Made by a program: the position numbers and the translations under genes | Source of the DNA: Actinomycetospora sp. NBRC 106375 | GTDB taxonomy: Bacteria > Actinomycetota > Actinomycetes > Mycobacteriales > Pseudonocardiaceae | Direction: 5' to 3' | NCBI RefSeq assembly: GCF_030269665.1 | Contig: NZ_BSTS01000020.1 | Location: 56,332-120,331 of the forward strand | DNA: 64,000 bases | Notes under the pieces: generated by a model | What the model saw: only the letters and a program-made list of their open reading frames with translations | What the model was told of the DNA's origin: nothing | Databases searched by the model: none | Shown: positions 34,158 to 42,590 of the stretch, one piece after another | How positions within the stretch are numbered: position 1 is the stretch's first letter | How the letters are laid out: the number at the start of each line of letters is the position of its first letter

Positions 34158-36066
34158 CCCGTCCGCCGAGGTGCCGGCCGAGGTGCCGCTCGATCGCGCG
34201 GTACAGCCGGAACCGGTTCTCCGGGTTGGCGAAGCCGTGGCCCTCGTCGTCGGCGACGAGGTACTCGACGGGCACGCCGCGCCCGCGCAGCGAGGAGACG
34301 ATGTTGTCGGACTCGGCCTGCACGACGCGGGCGTCGTTGGCGCCCTGGGCCACGAGCAGCGGGGTGCGGATCCGGTCGACCATCGTGATCGGCGAGCGCG
34401 TCAGCATGTCGGCCTCCTGCTCCCCGACCGCCGGGTCGCCGACGTAGCGGTACCAGTTGTTGACCTGCCACGGCCGGACGAACGGCGGCAGCGTGCGCAT
34501 GAAGTTCGCCAGGTCCGAGATCCCCACGTAGTCCACCGCGGCGGCGAAGTGCTCGGGGGTCACGGTGACGCCGACGAGCGAGGCGTAGCCGCCGTAGGAG
34601 CCCCCGTAGATGCCGATGCGCTCCGGGTCGGCGTAGCCCTGCGCCACGGCCCACTCCGCGGCGTCGATCAGGTCGTCGTGCATCGCGCCGGCGAACTCGC
34701 CGATCGCGGCCGTGACGTGCCGCTTCCCGTAGCCCGTGGAGCCGCGGAAGTTGACGTGGAGCACCGCGTACCCGCGGTTGGCCAGGAACTGCGCCTCGGG
34801 GTCCCAGCCCCACGAGTCGTGGGCCCACGGGCCGCCGTGCACGACCAGCACCAGCGGCAGCCGCGTCGGCTCGACGCCCACCGGCAGCGTCAGGAACGCG
34901 TGCAGCGACAGCCCGTCCCGGGCGGGGAAGGCGACCGGAGTGGTCGGGGCCAGGTCGGTCGGGTCGAGGCGGGGGTACGGCCGGAACAGCAGCCGGCTCT
35001 CGCCCGTGGCGTGGTCGTAGAGGTAGGTCAGCCCGGGCTCGCGGTCGTGGACGAAGCTCGCGACCCACAGCCGCTCGCCGTCGTCGGACGACAGCCAGCC
35101 CAGGACGCCGTCGGACAGGGTCTCGAGCGCGGCGACGACCTCGGCGACGTGTGGGTCGAGCACCTCGATGTGCGGCCGGTCGCCGACGAACCGGGCGGCC
35201 ACCACCTCGTCGGTGCGGGCGCTGGTGAACACCGTCGGCGGCAGGCCGGGCGCCATCAGCCCCATGGTGTCGAGGCTGTGCCCGTCCACCGCCGCCACGA
35301 CGGTCTCCTCGCCGGTCTCCCGGTCGAGACGCACGAGACGGAGGTCGTCGCCGTCCTGGTAGTCGCCGATGAGCAGGCCCGTCCCGTCCGGCGTGACCAG
35401 CTGCAGCGGCACCCCGAGCGGGTGCTCCGGGCCGCCCACCCGGCGCAGGAGCCGCGTCGCGCCGGTCGCGGCGTCGACCGCGGAGAGCTCGTAGCTGCCG
35501 TCGTCGGCGAGCAGCGAGTAGAACGCCGGCCGGCCGTCCCGGTCGAGCAGGTAGCTCCCCGTGCCCTCCGGCTGTTCCACGTGCACCGAGGTCTCCCCGG
35601 TGGCGATGTCGACGCGGAAGACGTCGATCACCAGGCGGCGCTGGTTCATCCAGACGAGCAGGGTCCCCGGCGACGACCGCAGGGGCTCGACCCCGACCAC
35701 GCGCGAGCCCGCCGCCAGCGGGGTCAGGTCGACGGACGGCCGGTCGGGCGCGGTGAGGTCGACCCGGAAGAGGTGCCAGTCCTCGTTGCCGTCGGTGTCC
35801 TGCAGGTAGAGCAGCCACCGCGGGTCGTCGGTCCAGTAGAACGTCCGGATGCCGCGCCGGGCGTCATGTGTGACGCACACGGCGTCCTCGTGCTCCTCGT
35901 CGATCCCGCGGACCCACACCTGCGTCCGGCCGTACCGCGGTGCCAGGTAGGCGAGCCGGGTGCCGTCCGGCGAGATCGCCGGGTGGGAGAACGCGGGGTC
36001 GGCGAAGAGCTCCTCGAGGTCGATCAGGCGGGGCTGTGCGGTCGTGCGGTCTGCCGTCTGTGTCAT
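34150..36066 (-). CDS. S9-family prolyl oligopeptidase-type peptidase
   Basis: A 638-residue serine peptidase. Residues about 20-370 form a WD40-like beta-propeller with repeated short strands (FSHPAISPDGTRLAYLAPRYG, GLLIGDYQDGDDLRL). Residues about 385-638 are an alpha/beta hydrolase with the nucleophile elbow YGGSYGGYAS (Ser about 492), acid in AQGANDARVV (about 574) and His in DEGHGFANPENR (about 604). It has no signal peptide, so it is probably cytoplasmic, cleaving short peptides after proline or acyl groups. ATG 36066 is the natural start. Confidence 0.9.
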   Translation of the reverse strand: MTQTADRTTAQPRLIDLEELFADPAFSHPAISPDGTRLAYLAPRYGRTQVWVRGIDEEHEDAVCVTHDARRGIRTFYWTDDPRWLLYLQDTDGNEDWHLFRVDLTAPDRPSVDLTPLAAGSRVVGVEPLRSSPGTLLVWMNQRRLVIDVFRVDIATGETSVHVEQPEGTGSYLLDRDGRPAFYSLLADDGSYELSAVDAATGATRLLRRVGGPEHPLGVPLQLVTPDGTGLLIGDYQDGDDLRLVRLDRETGEETVVAAVDGHSLDTMGLMAPGLPPTVFTSARTDEVVAARFVGDRPHIEVLDPHVAEVVAALETLSDGVLGWLSSDDGERLWVASFVHDREPGLTYLYDHATGESRLLFRPYPRLDPTDLAPTTPVAFPARDGLSLHAFLTLPVGVEPTRLPLVLVVHGGPWAHDSWGWDPEAQFLANRGYAVLHVNFRGSTGYGKRHVTAAIGEFAGAMHDDLIDAAEWAVAQGYADPERIGIYGGSYGGYASLVGVTVTPEHFAAAVDYVGISDLANFMRTLPPFVRPWQVNNWYRYVGDPAVGEQEADMLTRSPITMVDRIRTPLLVAQGANDARVVQAESDNIVSSLRGRGVPVEYLVADDEGHGFANPENRFRLYRAIERHLGRHLGGRVS

Positions 36067-36123
36067 GACGCCATCGGAATCCGTGCCGTCGCGGCACGCT
36101 CAAGCCCGGGTGGCGGGCGTCAC

Positions 36124-36564
36124 TCAGAGCACGCGATCGGCCGCCCGCGCCGCCACGTCCGCATCGGAGCAGAAGCCGCGCCCGGACCGCTTGAGGCACA
36201 GCAGCCCCAGGAGCACCCCGTCCCCGTCGACGACGGCCATCCGGCGCCGGCCCCGCGCCGCCATCTCCGACCAGGTGGCGTCCAGATCCGCGTCCGGCCC
36301 CACCGTGCGCCCGGCGAGCCGGCCGACCAGCGCGGCCGGCATGGCCGCGGGCACCGACGGGTCCAGGTCGCCGCGCTCGACCACGGCCAGCAGCACGCCG
36401 CCGTCGACGACGAGGGCCGCGTGGACGTGGTCGTCCGCCAGCACCGCGCGCGCGTCGGCCACCGTCGCGGAGGCGGGCAGGACCTTGGGCCGGCGGAGCA
36501 CGGCGGCCGCGGCGACGGTGCCGCCGTGCCCCGCCGCCCGGTCAGACGAGCGTGACCTCGACAC
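36124..36564 (-). CDS. CBS-domain protein
   Basis: A 146-residue protein with two CBS motifs: VAAAAVLRRPKVLPASATVADARAVLADDHVHAALVVDGG and AGRTVGPDADLDATWSEMAARGRRRMAVVDGDGVLLGLLCL. CBS pairs bind adenosyl ligands and regulate enzymes or channels. The frame begins inside the 3' end of the molybdopterin oxidoreductase gene (GTG 36564, 23-bp overlap), so the two are co-transcribed and likely coupled. Its partner is unknown; the molybdoenzyme is the obvious candidate. Confidence 0.8.
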   Translation of the reverse strand: MSRSRSSDRAAGHGGTVAAAAVLRRPKVLPASATVADARAVLADDHVHAALVVDGGVLLAVVERGDLDPSVPAAMPAALVGRLAGRTVGPDADLDATWSEMAARGRRRMAVVDGDGVLLGLLCLKRSGRGFCSDADVAARAADRVL

Positions 36565-38674
36565 GGGTGTCGGAGAAGGTCGGCGCGTTGCCGAGGTCGG
36601 CGAAGACGAACGGGTTGACCGCGTTCACGGTGCTCCCCTCCTTGGCGTTCTTCGGCCACGATCCCATCGGGCACACGACGACGCCAGGCGCGACCTCGTC
36701 GGAGACGTGCGCCAGGGCGACGAACCGTCCGCGGTCGTTCGTGACCGCCACGTACCGACCCTCCTCGATCCCGCGCGCCTCGGCGTCGGCCGGATGGATG
36801 GTCACCGTCTGCTCACCCTGCACGCGCTTCTGCATCGCCTGGTCGCCGGCGCTGGAGTTGATGTACGCGTGCGACTTCGGTGAGAGCAGGTTCAGCGGGT
36901 GGACCTCGCTGCGCTCGCGGGGCGCGATGTAGTGCGGCAGCGGGTCGACAGTGCCGCCGGGCTGGAACTCCTCGCAGAGCTGACGGAACAGCGGCACGAC
37001 GAAGTTGCCCGCCGCCTCGAGGGCCGAGGAACGGAACTCGGTCTTGCCCGACGGCGTCGGGAAGCCGCCGTCGACGTGCGGCGCGTACTCGTCGGCGCTC
37101 GGGAGGTTCAGCCGCGCCCACCCGGTCTCGCGCAGCGTCTCGAGCGTGATGCCCTCCATCGCGGGGCTCGACCAGTCGTAGGCCTGCGCGAGCAGCTCCT
37201 CGTCGGACAGACGGAAGTAGTCGTCCTCGAAGCCCATCGCGGCAGCGAGCCGGCGGAACAGCTCGGTGTTGGCCACGGCCTCGCCCTCCGGCGGCACGGC
37301 CGGGGTGTTGAGGGTGACGTAGAAGTGGCCCCAGCTGAACATGAGGTCGTGCTGCTCGAGGGCGGTCGTCGCCGGCAGCACGATGTCGGCGTGGCGGGCG
37401 GTGTCGGTGAGGAAGTGGTCGCTGACCACGGTGAACAGGTCCTCGCGGGCCAGCCCGCGGGCGAGCTTGTCCTGCTCGGGGCACACGACCATCGGGTTGG
37501 AGTTGTAGACCATGAGTGCCGTGATCGGTGGATCCAGGTCGAGCTCCCCGGTCAGGGCCCGCCCGAGGAGGAACTGGTTGACGACCCGGGTGCCGGGCGT
37601 CGCCATCTCGGGGTGGACGAACGCCGGCCAGTTCACCGGGTGCGCCCACAGCGGCAGCTGCAGCAGGCCGCCGCCGACGTGACGCCACGCGCCGACGAGC
37701 GCGGGCAGGCACGCGATCGAGCGCACCGTCTGGCCGCCGCCCGCGTGGCGCTCGACCGCGACACCGATCCGGATCACCGCGGGGTCGGTCGTGGCGTACT
37801 CCCGGGCCAGGGTGCGGATGTCCTCGGCCGGGATGCCGGTCTCCTCCGACGCCCACTCCGGCGTGTACCGGGTGACCCGCTCGGCGAGCTCGTCGAACCC
37901 GACCGTGTGGTCGCGGACGTAGGCCTCGTCGTGCAGGCCCTCGGTGATGATCACGTGCATCATCGCCAGCGCGAGGGCGTTGTCGGTGCCCGGGCGGATC
38001 GGGATGTGCCAGTCGGCGCGCTGCGCGGTCCGGTGGCGGGTCGGGTCGATGCACACGACCTTCGCGCCCCGCTTCTGCGCCTCGGCGATGATCGGCCAGA
38101 GGTGCAGGTTCGTCGAGATCGTGTTGGTCGCCCAGATGACGATGTAGCGGGCGTGCACCATGCTCTCCGGGTCGACTCCTGCCGTCGCGCCGATCGTCGC
38201 CGCGTAGGCGGTGCAGGAGCCGGAGTCGCAGTACGTCCGCTCGGTGATCGTGGCGCCGAGGCGGTTGAAGAAGGCATCGCCCACCGTCAGGCCGTTGAGG
38301 ACGCCCTGGTTGCCGAGGTAGCTGACCGGCATGACCGTCTCCGGGCCGTGCTCGGCGATCTTCTCCCGGAACGTGGTCGCGATCGTGGACAGCGCCTCGT
38401 CCCAGGAGATCTGCTCGAAGCGGCCGCTGCCCTTCGGTCCGGTGCGGCGCAGCGGGTGCAGCACGCGGTCGGGGCTGTACGTCTTCTCCTGGTAGTTGTT
38501 GACCTTGACGCAGAGACCGCCGCGGGTGAACGGGTGCTCCGGGTCGCCGGCGACCTTCGTCGCCCGCCCGTCCTCGACCGTCACGAGCATCGCGCAGGTG
38601 TCGGGGCAGTCGTGGGGACAGGCGGCCCGCACGGTGGTCGTGGTGGGCGTCAGGGGGATCTCGGTGGCCGTCAC
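36542..38674 (-). CDS. Molybdopterin-dependent oxidoreductase (DMSO reductase family)
   Basis: A 710-residue molybdoenzyme. The N-terminal [4Fe-4S] motif is C19-x3-C23-x3-C27-x27-C55 (CPHDCPDTC and GLCVKVNN). Molybdopterin domains follow, with FEQISWDEALSTIA (about 87), TYCDSGSCTAYAATIGA (about 150), WATNTISTNLHLWPIIAEAQKRGAKVVCIDPT (about 185), and the C-terminal PLNLLSPKSHAYINSSAGDQ and VTIHPADAEARGIEEGRYVAVTN of the dinucleotide-binding domain. No Tat signal, so cytoplasmic. GTG 38674 follows GAGGAG. The substrate is unknown; formate dehydrogenase-like or hydroxylase-like use are both possible. Confidence 0.92.
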   Translation of the reverse strand: MTATEIPLTPTTTTVRAACPHDCPDTCAMLVTVEDGRATKVAGDPEHPFTRGGLCVKVNNYQEKTYSPDRVLHPLRRTGPKGSGRFEQISWDEALSTIATTFREKIAEHGPETVMPVSYLGNQGVLNGLTVGDAFFNRLGATITERTYCDSGSCTAYAATIGATAGVDPESMVHARYIVIWATNTISTNLHLWPIIAEAQKRGAKVVCIDPTRHRTAQRADWHIPIRPGTDNALALAMMHVIITEGLHDEAYVRDHTVGFDELAERVTRYTPEWASEETGIPAEDIRTLAREYATTDPAVIRIGVAVERHAGGGQTVRSIACLPALVGAWRHVGGGLLQLPLWAHPVNWPAFVHPEMATPGTRVVNQFLLGRALTGELDLDPPITALMVYNSNPMVVCPEQDKLARGLAREDLFTVVSDHFLTDTARHADIVLPATTALEQHDLMFSWGHFYVTLNTPAVPPEGEAVANTELFRRLAAAMGFEDDYFRLSDEELLAQAYDWSSPAMEGITLETLRETGWARLNLPSADEYAPHVDGGFPTPSGKTEFRSSALEAAGNFVVPLFRQLCEEFQPGGTVDPLPHYIAPRERSEVHPLNLLSPKSHAYINSSAGDQAMQKRVQGEQTVTIHPADAEARGIEEGRYVAVTNDRGRFVALAHVSDEVAPGVVVCPMGSWPKNAKEGSTVNAVNPFVFADLGNAPTFSDTRVEVTLV

Positions 38675-38850
38675 GGTGACTCCTCGGTGTGGTGGGTCCG
38701 GGGTGGGTCGGCCTCGACCGTGACGAGATGGTCGTCCGGACGCACCGTTTCGGGCTTGTCGCAGAGCGCCAGAACCCGGTCGCCGCGCGTTGACGGGCCC
38801 GCGGGGGCGCCCTAGCGTCGGCGGACCACCACCTGACCGGGAGTCCGCCG

Positions 38851-39858
38851 GTGACCCGAGAGCCGCGACCCGTCGGGCCCTTCCCGGACACGGGGCCCGC
38901 GTACGCGAACCACACCACCGCGAGCGAGTCCGAGGGACTCGCCCCGTGGTGCGACCTGCTCCGCGAGCACTTCGTCGCGCTGGACGTGGACGACGTCGAG
39001 GACGGCGATCCGCTCGCGAGCCGGGTCCGCAGCACGCTCGTCGGGCACCTCTCGGCCGCGGTGGTGAGCTCCTCGCCGCAGAGCGCGCGCCGCACGACGG
39101 GGCTCGCCCGCAGCGACGGCCGCACCTACCTGCAGGTCGGCCTGGTCGCCGAGGGCACCGCGGTCGTGGAGCAGGACGGCCGGGAGGCGGCGCTCGGGCG
39201 CGGCGGGTACGCCGTCTACGAGACCGACCGCCCGTTCGCCTGGCACTTCGCCGGCCCGTGGAAGCTGCTGGTGCTCACGTGGCCGCGCGAGCTCGTGCCG
39301 CTCGGCGCGGACGTGACCCGCGCGGCGACGGCCCGCCCGCTCGGCGGCGACCGGCTGGGCGCGATCGTCGGGCAGACGCTCGCCGAGACCGCCGTCCGGC
39401 CGCCCGCGCTGAGCGATCCGGCCGGCGGGCGCCTGGCCGGGCAGCTCGCGGCGCTGCTCGGCACGGCGATCGGGGAGTCGCTGCGGCAGGACGAGGTCCT
39501 GTCCCCGACGAGCGCCGCCGACCTGCGACGGCGCGTCGAGGACTACATCGCCGAGCACCTCGAGGACCCGGCCCTCGGCCCCGAGGACGTCGCGCGGGCG
39601 CACTTCATCTCGGTGCGTGCGCTGCACCGGGTGTTCGCCGACGCGCACACGACGGTCGGCGCGCTCATCCGCCGCCGGCGCCTCGAGCACGCGCGGCGGC
39701 GTCTGCTCGACCCGCGCGACGCGGGCCGCAGCCTCACCGAGATCGCGTACGCCTGCGGCTTCTCCGACCTGGCGTCGTTCAGCCGCCGCTTCAAGCTCGA
39801 GTTCCACGAGCCACCGGGCAGCTACCGGCGTCGGGCGGGGCTGGGCCGGCTGTCCTGA
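38851..39858 (+). CDS. AraC-family transcriptional activator
   Basis: A 335-residue regulator. An N-terminal ligand domain of about 200 residues (AraC-binding-like: WCDLLREHFVALDVDD, LVAEGTAVVEQDGREA) precedes two C-terminal HTH helices: PALGPEDVARAHFISVRALHRVFADA and SLTEIAYACGFSDLASFSRRFKLEFHEPPGSYRR (about 235-330). The GTG start at 38851 follows GGGAG, and TAGCGT at 38814 is a plausible -10. It is divergent from the molybdoenzyme gene (176-bp gap), so it may control it. Ligand unknown. Confidence 0.9.
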   Translation: MTREPRPVGPFPDTGPAYANHTTASESEGLAPWCDLLREHFVALDVDDVEDGDPLASRVRSTLVGHLSAAVVSSSPQSARRTTGLARSDGRTYLQVGLVAEGTAVVEQDGREAALGRGGYAVYETDRPFAWHFAGPWKLLVLTWPRELVPLGADVTRAATARPLGGDRLGAIVGQTLAETAVRPPALSDPAGGRLAGQLAALLGTAIGESLRQDEVLSPTSAADLRRRVEDYIAEHLEDPALGPEDVARAHFISVRALHRVFADAHTTVGALIRRRRLEHARRRLLDPRDAGRSLTEIAYACGFSDLASFSRRFKLEFHEPPGSYRRRAGLGRLS

Positions 39859-39861
39859 CGG

Positions 39862-40150
39862 TCAGCCGCGCAGGCCCGCGTCGAGCCGCCCGCCGAGGCG
39901 GGCGCGCCGCGCGCGACCGGGAGGATCGGGCGGCAGGCGGCGGACGACGTCCCGGACGGCCGGTGCCGCCTCCCCGATCGCCCGGTCGATCTCGTCGTCC
40001 CGGTCGCCGCCCGCGAGCTCGGTGGCGAGCGCGAGCTGCAGCGCCGGTCCGAGGACGTGGCGCACCTGGTGCGGCTCCGGGCGGGGGGTGGAGGAAGGCC
40101 GTGGCGGCGGCGTAGCCGGCCGACCGGTCGTCGCTGATCTTCCTGCTCAC
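39862..40150 (-). pseudogene. Small gene downstream of TetR, frameshifted in a C6 run
   Basis: GTG 40150 overlaps the TGA of the TetR gene (GTGA). It opens SRKISDDRSAGYAAATAFLHP, then the reading frame fails at a run of six C (G6 at 40082-40087 on the plus strand). Removing one base restores PHQVRHVLGPALQLALATELAGGDRDDEIDRAIGEAAP and the end at 39862. The total of 289 nt is one base more than 96 codons. A homopolymer indel, real or from sequencing, fits. The family is not recognised; it is a partner of the TetR by overlap. Confidence 0.5.
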
Positions 40151-40716
40151 CCCGGAGCGCTCTCGCCGAGCAGCACCGCCGCGTGGTGCCGGGCCCGGTC
40201 CAGACGGTCGGTGTCGCCGTCGAGCCCGCCCCGGACCATGGCGCCCTCGAGCAGCAGCGCCAGGTGCTCGGCGAGCGGCGCCGCGTCGTCGCGGGGGGCC
40301 AGGGCCTCGCGCAGCAGGGTCTCGACCTCGTCCTTCTGCCGGGCGACGAGCGCGCGGGCCGGGTCGTCGCTCGCGAGCTCGCCGGCCGCGTTGAGCAACC
40401 CGCAGCCGCGGAAACCGTCGACGCCCGCCGCGTGGTCGCGGTAGGCGTCGAACACGGCGAGGGCCCGGGCGCCGGGACCGGCGTCGGCCGGCAGGGCCGC
40501 GAGGCGCCGCCGGTGCCGCTCGAGGAACTCCTGCTGGCGCCGGTCGAGGTAGGCCGCGACCAGGTCGGCCTTGGAGGCGAAGTTGTTGTAGAGGCTCATC
40601 TTCGCCACGCCCGCGTCGGCGGTGATGGCGTCGATGCCCGTGGCCGCGACGCCCCGGGCGTAGAACCGCGCCGCGGCGGCGTCCAGGAGCTTCGACCGAG
40701 CCGTTCGCGGTGCCAT
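40147..40716 (-). CDS. TetR-family repressor
   Basis: A 189-residue TetR protein: LLDAAAARFYARGVAATGIDAITADAGVAKMSLYNNFASKADLVAAYL HTH (residues about 9-55), then helices with GFRGCGLLNAAGEL as in the common Streptomyces/Mycobacterium TetR subgroup that controls a divergent hydrolase. The start ATG 40716 lies inside a 32-bp perfect palindrome shared with the divergent gene at 40741. Both genes must be leaderless, and the repressor would block both promoters at once. Confidence 0.9.
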   Translation of the reverse strand: MAPRTARSKLLDAAAARFYARGVAATGIDAITADAGVAKMSLYNNFASKADLVAAYLDRRQQEFLERHRRRLAALPADAGPGARALAVFDAYRDHAAGVDGFRGCGLLNAAGELASDDPARALVARQKDEVETLLREALAPRDDAAPLAEHLALLLEGAMVRGGLDGDTDRLDRARHHAAVLLGESAPG

Positions 40717-40744
40717 GCTGGGTAGACTAGTCTACCCAGCATGG
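40713..40744. promoter_or_regulatory. 32-bp perfect palindrome: shared leaderless promoter/operator
   Basis: The 16-bp half CCATGCTGGGTAGACT (40713-40728) is followed by its exact reverse complement to 40744. The CAT and ATG at its ends are the start codons of the divergent genes. On each strand TAGTCT lies 7 nt upstream of the start codon (40728-40733 plus; 40729-40724 minus), a -10 for a leaderless transcript. No room for an RBS exists. Confidence 0.88.
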
Positions 40745-41588
40745 ACCTCCTCGACCGGCACGTCATCGTCGACGGCGTGCGCCTCGCCCTCCGCGACCGC
40801 GGCGACGGCGACCCCGTGGTGTTCGTGCACGGCACGCCGTCGCACTCCGTCGAGTGGCGCGACGTCGTGCCCCACGTCGAGGCCGCCGGCCACCGCGTCG
40901 TCACCTACGACCTGCTCGGGTACGGGCGCTCGGAGCGACCGGTGGACCGCGACACCTCGGTCGGCGCCCAGACCGACATCCTCGTCGGGCTGCTCGACGT
41001 CCTCGGGATCGAACGGGCGAGCTTGATCACCCACGACATCGGGGGCGCAGTCGGGCAGCGGATGGCCGTCCTGCACCCCGAGCGGGTCCGGCGGCTGATG
41101 CTCATCGACGCCGTCAGCTACGACTCCTGGCCGTCCGAGACCTGGCGCGCGATCCTGCGCACCGGGCTCGACGACCTCGCCCGGCTGCCCGCGGCGGAGT
41201 TCGAGGCGATGCTGATCCGGCAGCTGACCATGACCGTCGCCGACGGCTCCGTCATGACCGGCGACGTCCTCGAGGCCTTCCTGGCCCCGCACCGCTCCGC
41301 GGTCGGGCGCGCGTCGTTCGTCCAGCACCAGATCGGCACCTACGACTCCGCCCGACCGAGGAGCTCACCGGGCGGCTGGGTGAGGTGTCGGTCCCGGTGC
41401 GCCTCCTGTGGGGCGAGGAGGACCGCTGGCAGCCGACCGGCTGGGCCGAGCGTCTCGCCGGCGACATCCCGGGCGCCGAGCTCGTCGTCGTACCGGGCGC
41501 GGGCCACTTCGTCATGGAGGACGACCCCGCGCGGGTGACCCGGGAGATCCTCGAGTTCCTCGCCGGCGCGCAGAGTTCGGCCGCCTGA
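40741..41588 (+). pseudogene. Alpha/beta hydrolase with Asp nucleophile (epoxide hydrolase/dehalogenase-like), one frameshift
   Basis: The first 200 codons encode an alpha/beta hydrolase: VVFVHGTPSHSVEWRDVVPH (oxyanion), LLGYGRSERP, and the elbow THDIGGAVGQ with Asp where a Ser would be, as in haloalkane dehalogenases and epoxide hydrolases. Near 41350, TACGACTCCGCC has lost one C and the frame shifts; the next frame carries RPTEELTGRLGEVSVPV, LLWGEEDRWQP (acid) and PGAGHFVMEDDP (His) to TGA 41588. The 848 nt are one short of 283 codons. Either a recent pseudogene or an assembly indel. It is leaderless from the palindromic promoter. Confidence 0.85.
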
Positions 41589-41633
41589 CGGAATGTCCGG
41601 ATCACACCTCGCGCGGCAGGGTGGTCGGCACAC

Positions 41634-41653
41634 GGCGCCGGCCGCCCGGCGCC
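41634..41653. terminator. Hairpin between the hydrolase and the amphi-Trp gene
   Basis: GGCGCCGG (41634-41641) and CCGGCGCC (41646-41653) form a perfect 8-bp stem with a 4-nt loop, 45 bp after the hydrolase stop. No T-tract; it could also be part of the next leader. Confidence 0.4.
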
Positions 41654-41674
41654 CCCGCGGAGAGGACCGGCGCG

Positions 41675-42082
41675 ATGGCCGAGATGAAGATCGAGCACGA
41701 ACTGACGCTGTCCCGGGAGGAGGTCGCCGACTGGCTGACCGACCTGGCCGACGCGATCCGCGAGGGCGGATCCGCCGAGCTGTCACTCTCGGGGCCGGTG
41801 CTGACCGTGCCGCTCGGTGACGACATCGACGTGGAGATCGAGGTCGAGATCGACGGGGACGACGTGGAGCTCGAGCTCGAACTGTCCTGGTCGGCGGGCC
41901 GGGCGGGGAAGGCCGCCGACGACGACGAGGACGGGGAGGTCAGCCGAGAGGTCCCCGAGGAGGTCGCGGCGAAGGTCACGGAGACCGCCCCGGCGAAGGC
42001 TCCGGTGAAGGGCAACGCCAAGGGCCCGGTGAAGGCCCCGGCCAAGGCGCCCGCGAAGGCGCCCGCCGCGGGCGAGGGGTGA
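41675..42082 (+). CDS. Amphi-Trp domain protein with Lys/Ala-rich tail
   Basis: A 135-residue acidic protein. Residues about 1-75 match the amphi-Trp domain (a MKIEHELTLSREEVADWLTDLADAIREGG helix and VLTVPLGDDIDVEIEVEIDGDDVELELELSW strands). The tail is a low-complexity PAKAP/KGNAKGPVKA stretch, histone H1-like. ATG 41675 has GGAGAGG upstream. The domain has no assigned function. Opposite charges in the acidic body and basic tail may matter for DNA or polyanion interaction (inference). Confidence 0.78.
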   Translation: MAEMKIEHELTLSREEVADWLTDLADAIREGGSAELSLSGPVLTVPLGDDIDVEIEVEIDGDDVELELELSWSAGRAGKAADDDEDGEVSREVPEEVAAKVTETAPAKAPVKGNAKGPVKAPAKAPAKAPAAGEG

Positions 42083-42091
42083 GCGGGCGGC

Positions 42092-42499
42092 TCAGCCCGA
42101 CCCGGCGATGTTGACCAGCCAGCGGACGCCGTACCGGTCGGTGCAGTCGCCGTAGAGGTCGCCCCACATCTGCTTCTCCAGCTGGGTGCCGACCTCGCCG
42201 CTCGCGGAGAGCTTCTCGTAGTAGCCGCGCAGCGTCGGTTCGTCGTCACCGGAGAGCGAGATGGTGATGTCGTTGCCGCGCTGCCGCGCCGACCCCGGGG
42301 GCATGTCCGAGACCATCAGGGTGATGCCCCGGTCGGTCTCGAGCTGGCCGTGCATGACCTTGTTCGCGTCCGGGCCCTCCATGCCCATCTGGCCGAAGGT
42401 CATGACCGAGGTCGTGCCGCCGAGGACGTCGGCGTAGAAGGCGATCGCCTCGGAGGCCTCGCCGTCGAAGTGCAGGTACGGGTTCAGGGTGACGCCCAC
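42092..42499 (-). CDS. PhnB-like VOC family protein
   Basis: A 135-residue PhnB/YjdN-type VOC protein: VTLNPYLHFDGEASEAIAFYADVLGG, TTSVMTFGQMG, the middle MHGQLETDRGITLMVSD, and the C-terminal QMWGDLYGDCTDRYGVRWLVNI. GTG 42499 has GGAG 8 nt upstream; the longer frame from 42571 is not family-like. PhnB-type proteins lack a proven reaction. It is convergent with the amphi-Trp gene. Confidence 0.88.
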   Translation of the reverse strand: MGVTLNPYLHFDGEASEAIAFYADVLGGTTSVMTFGQMGMEGPDANKVMHGQLETDRGITLMVSDMPPGSARQRGNDITISLSGDDEPTLRGYYEKLSASGEVGTQLEKQMWGDLYGDCTDRYGVRWLVNIAGSG

Positions 42500-42590
42500 G
42501 AGGTGCTCCGGAAGTCGACGGTGGTGGAACGGATCTGGTGCCCCGACGGGCGAGCAACGTAGCGCCGTCACCGACGTCCGCGGAACCGCC

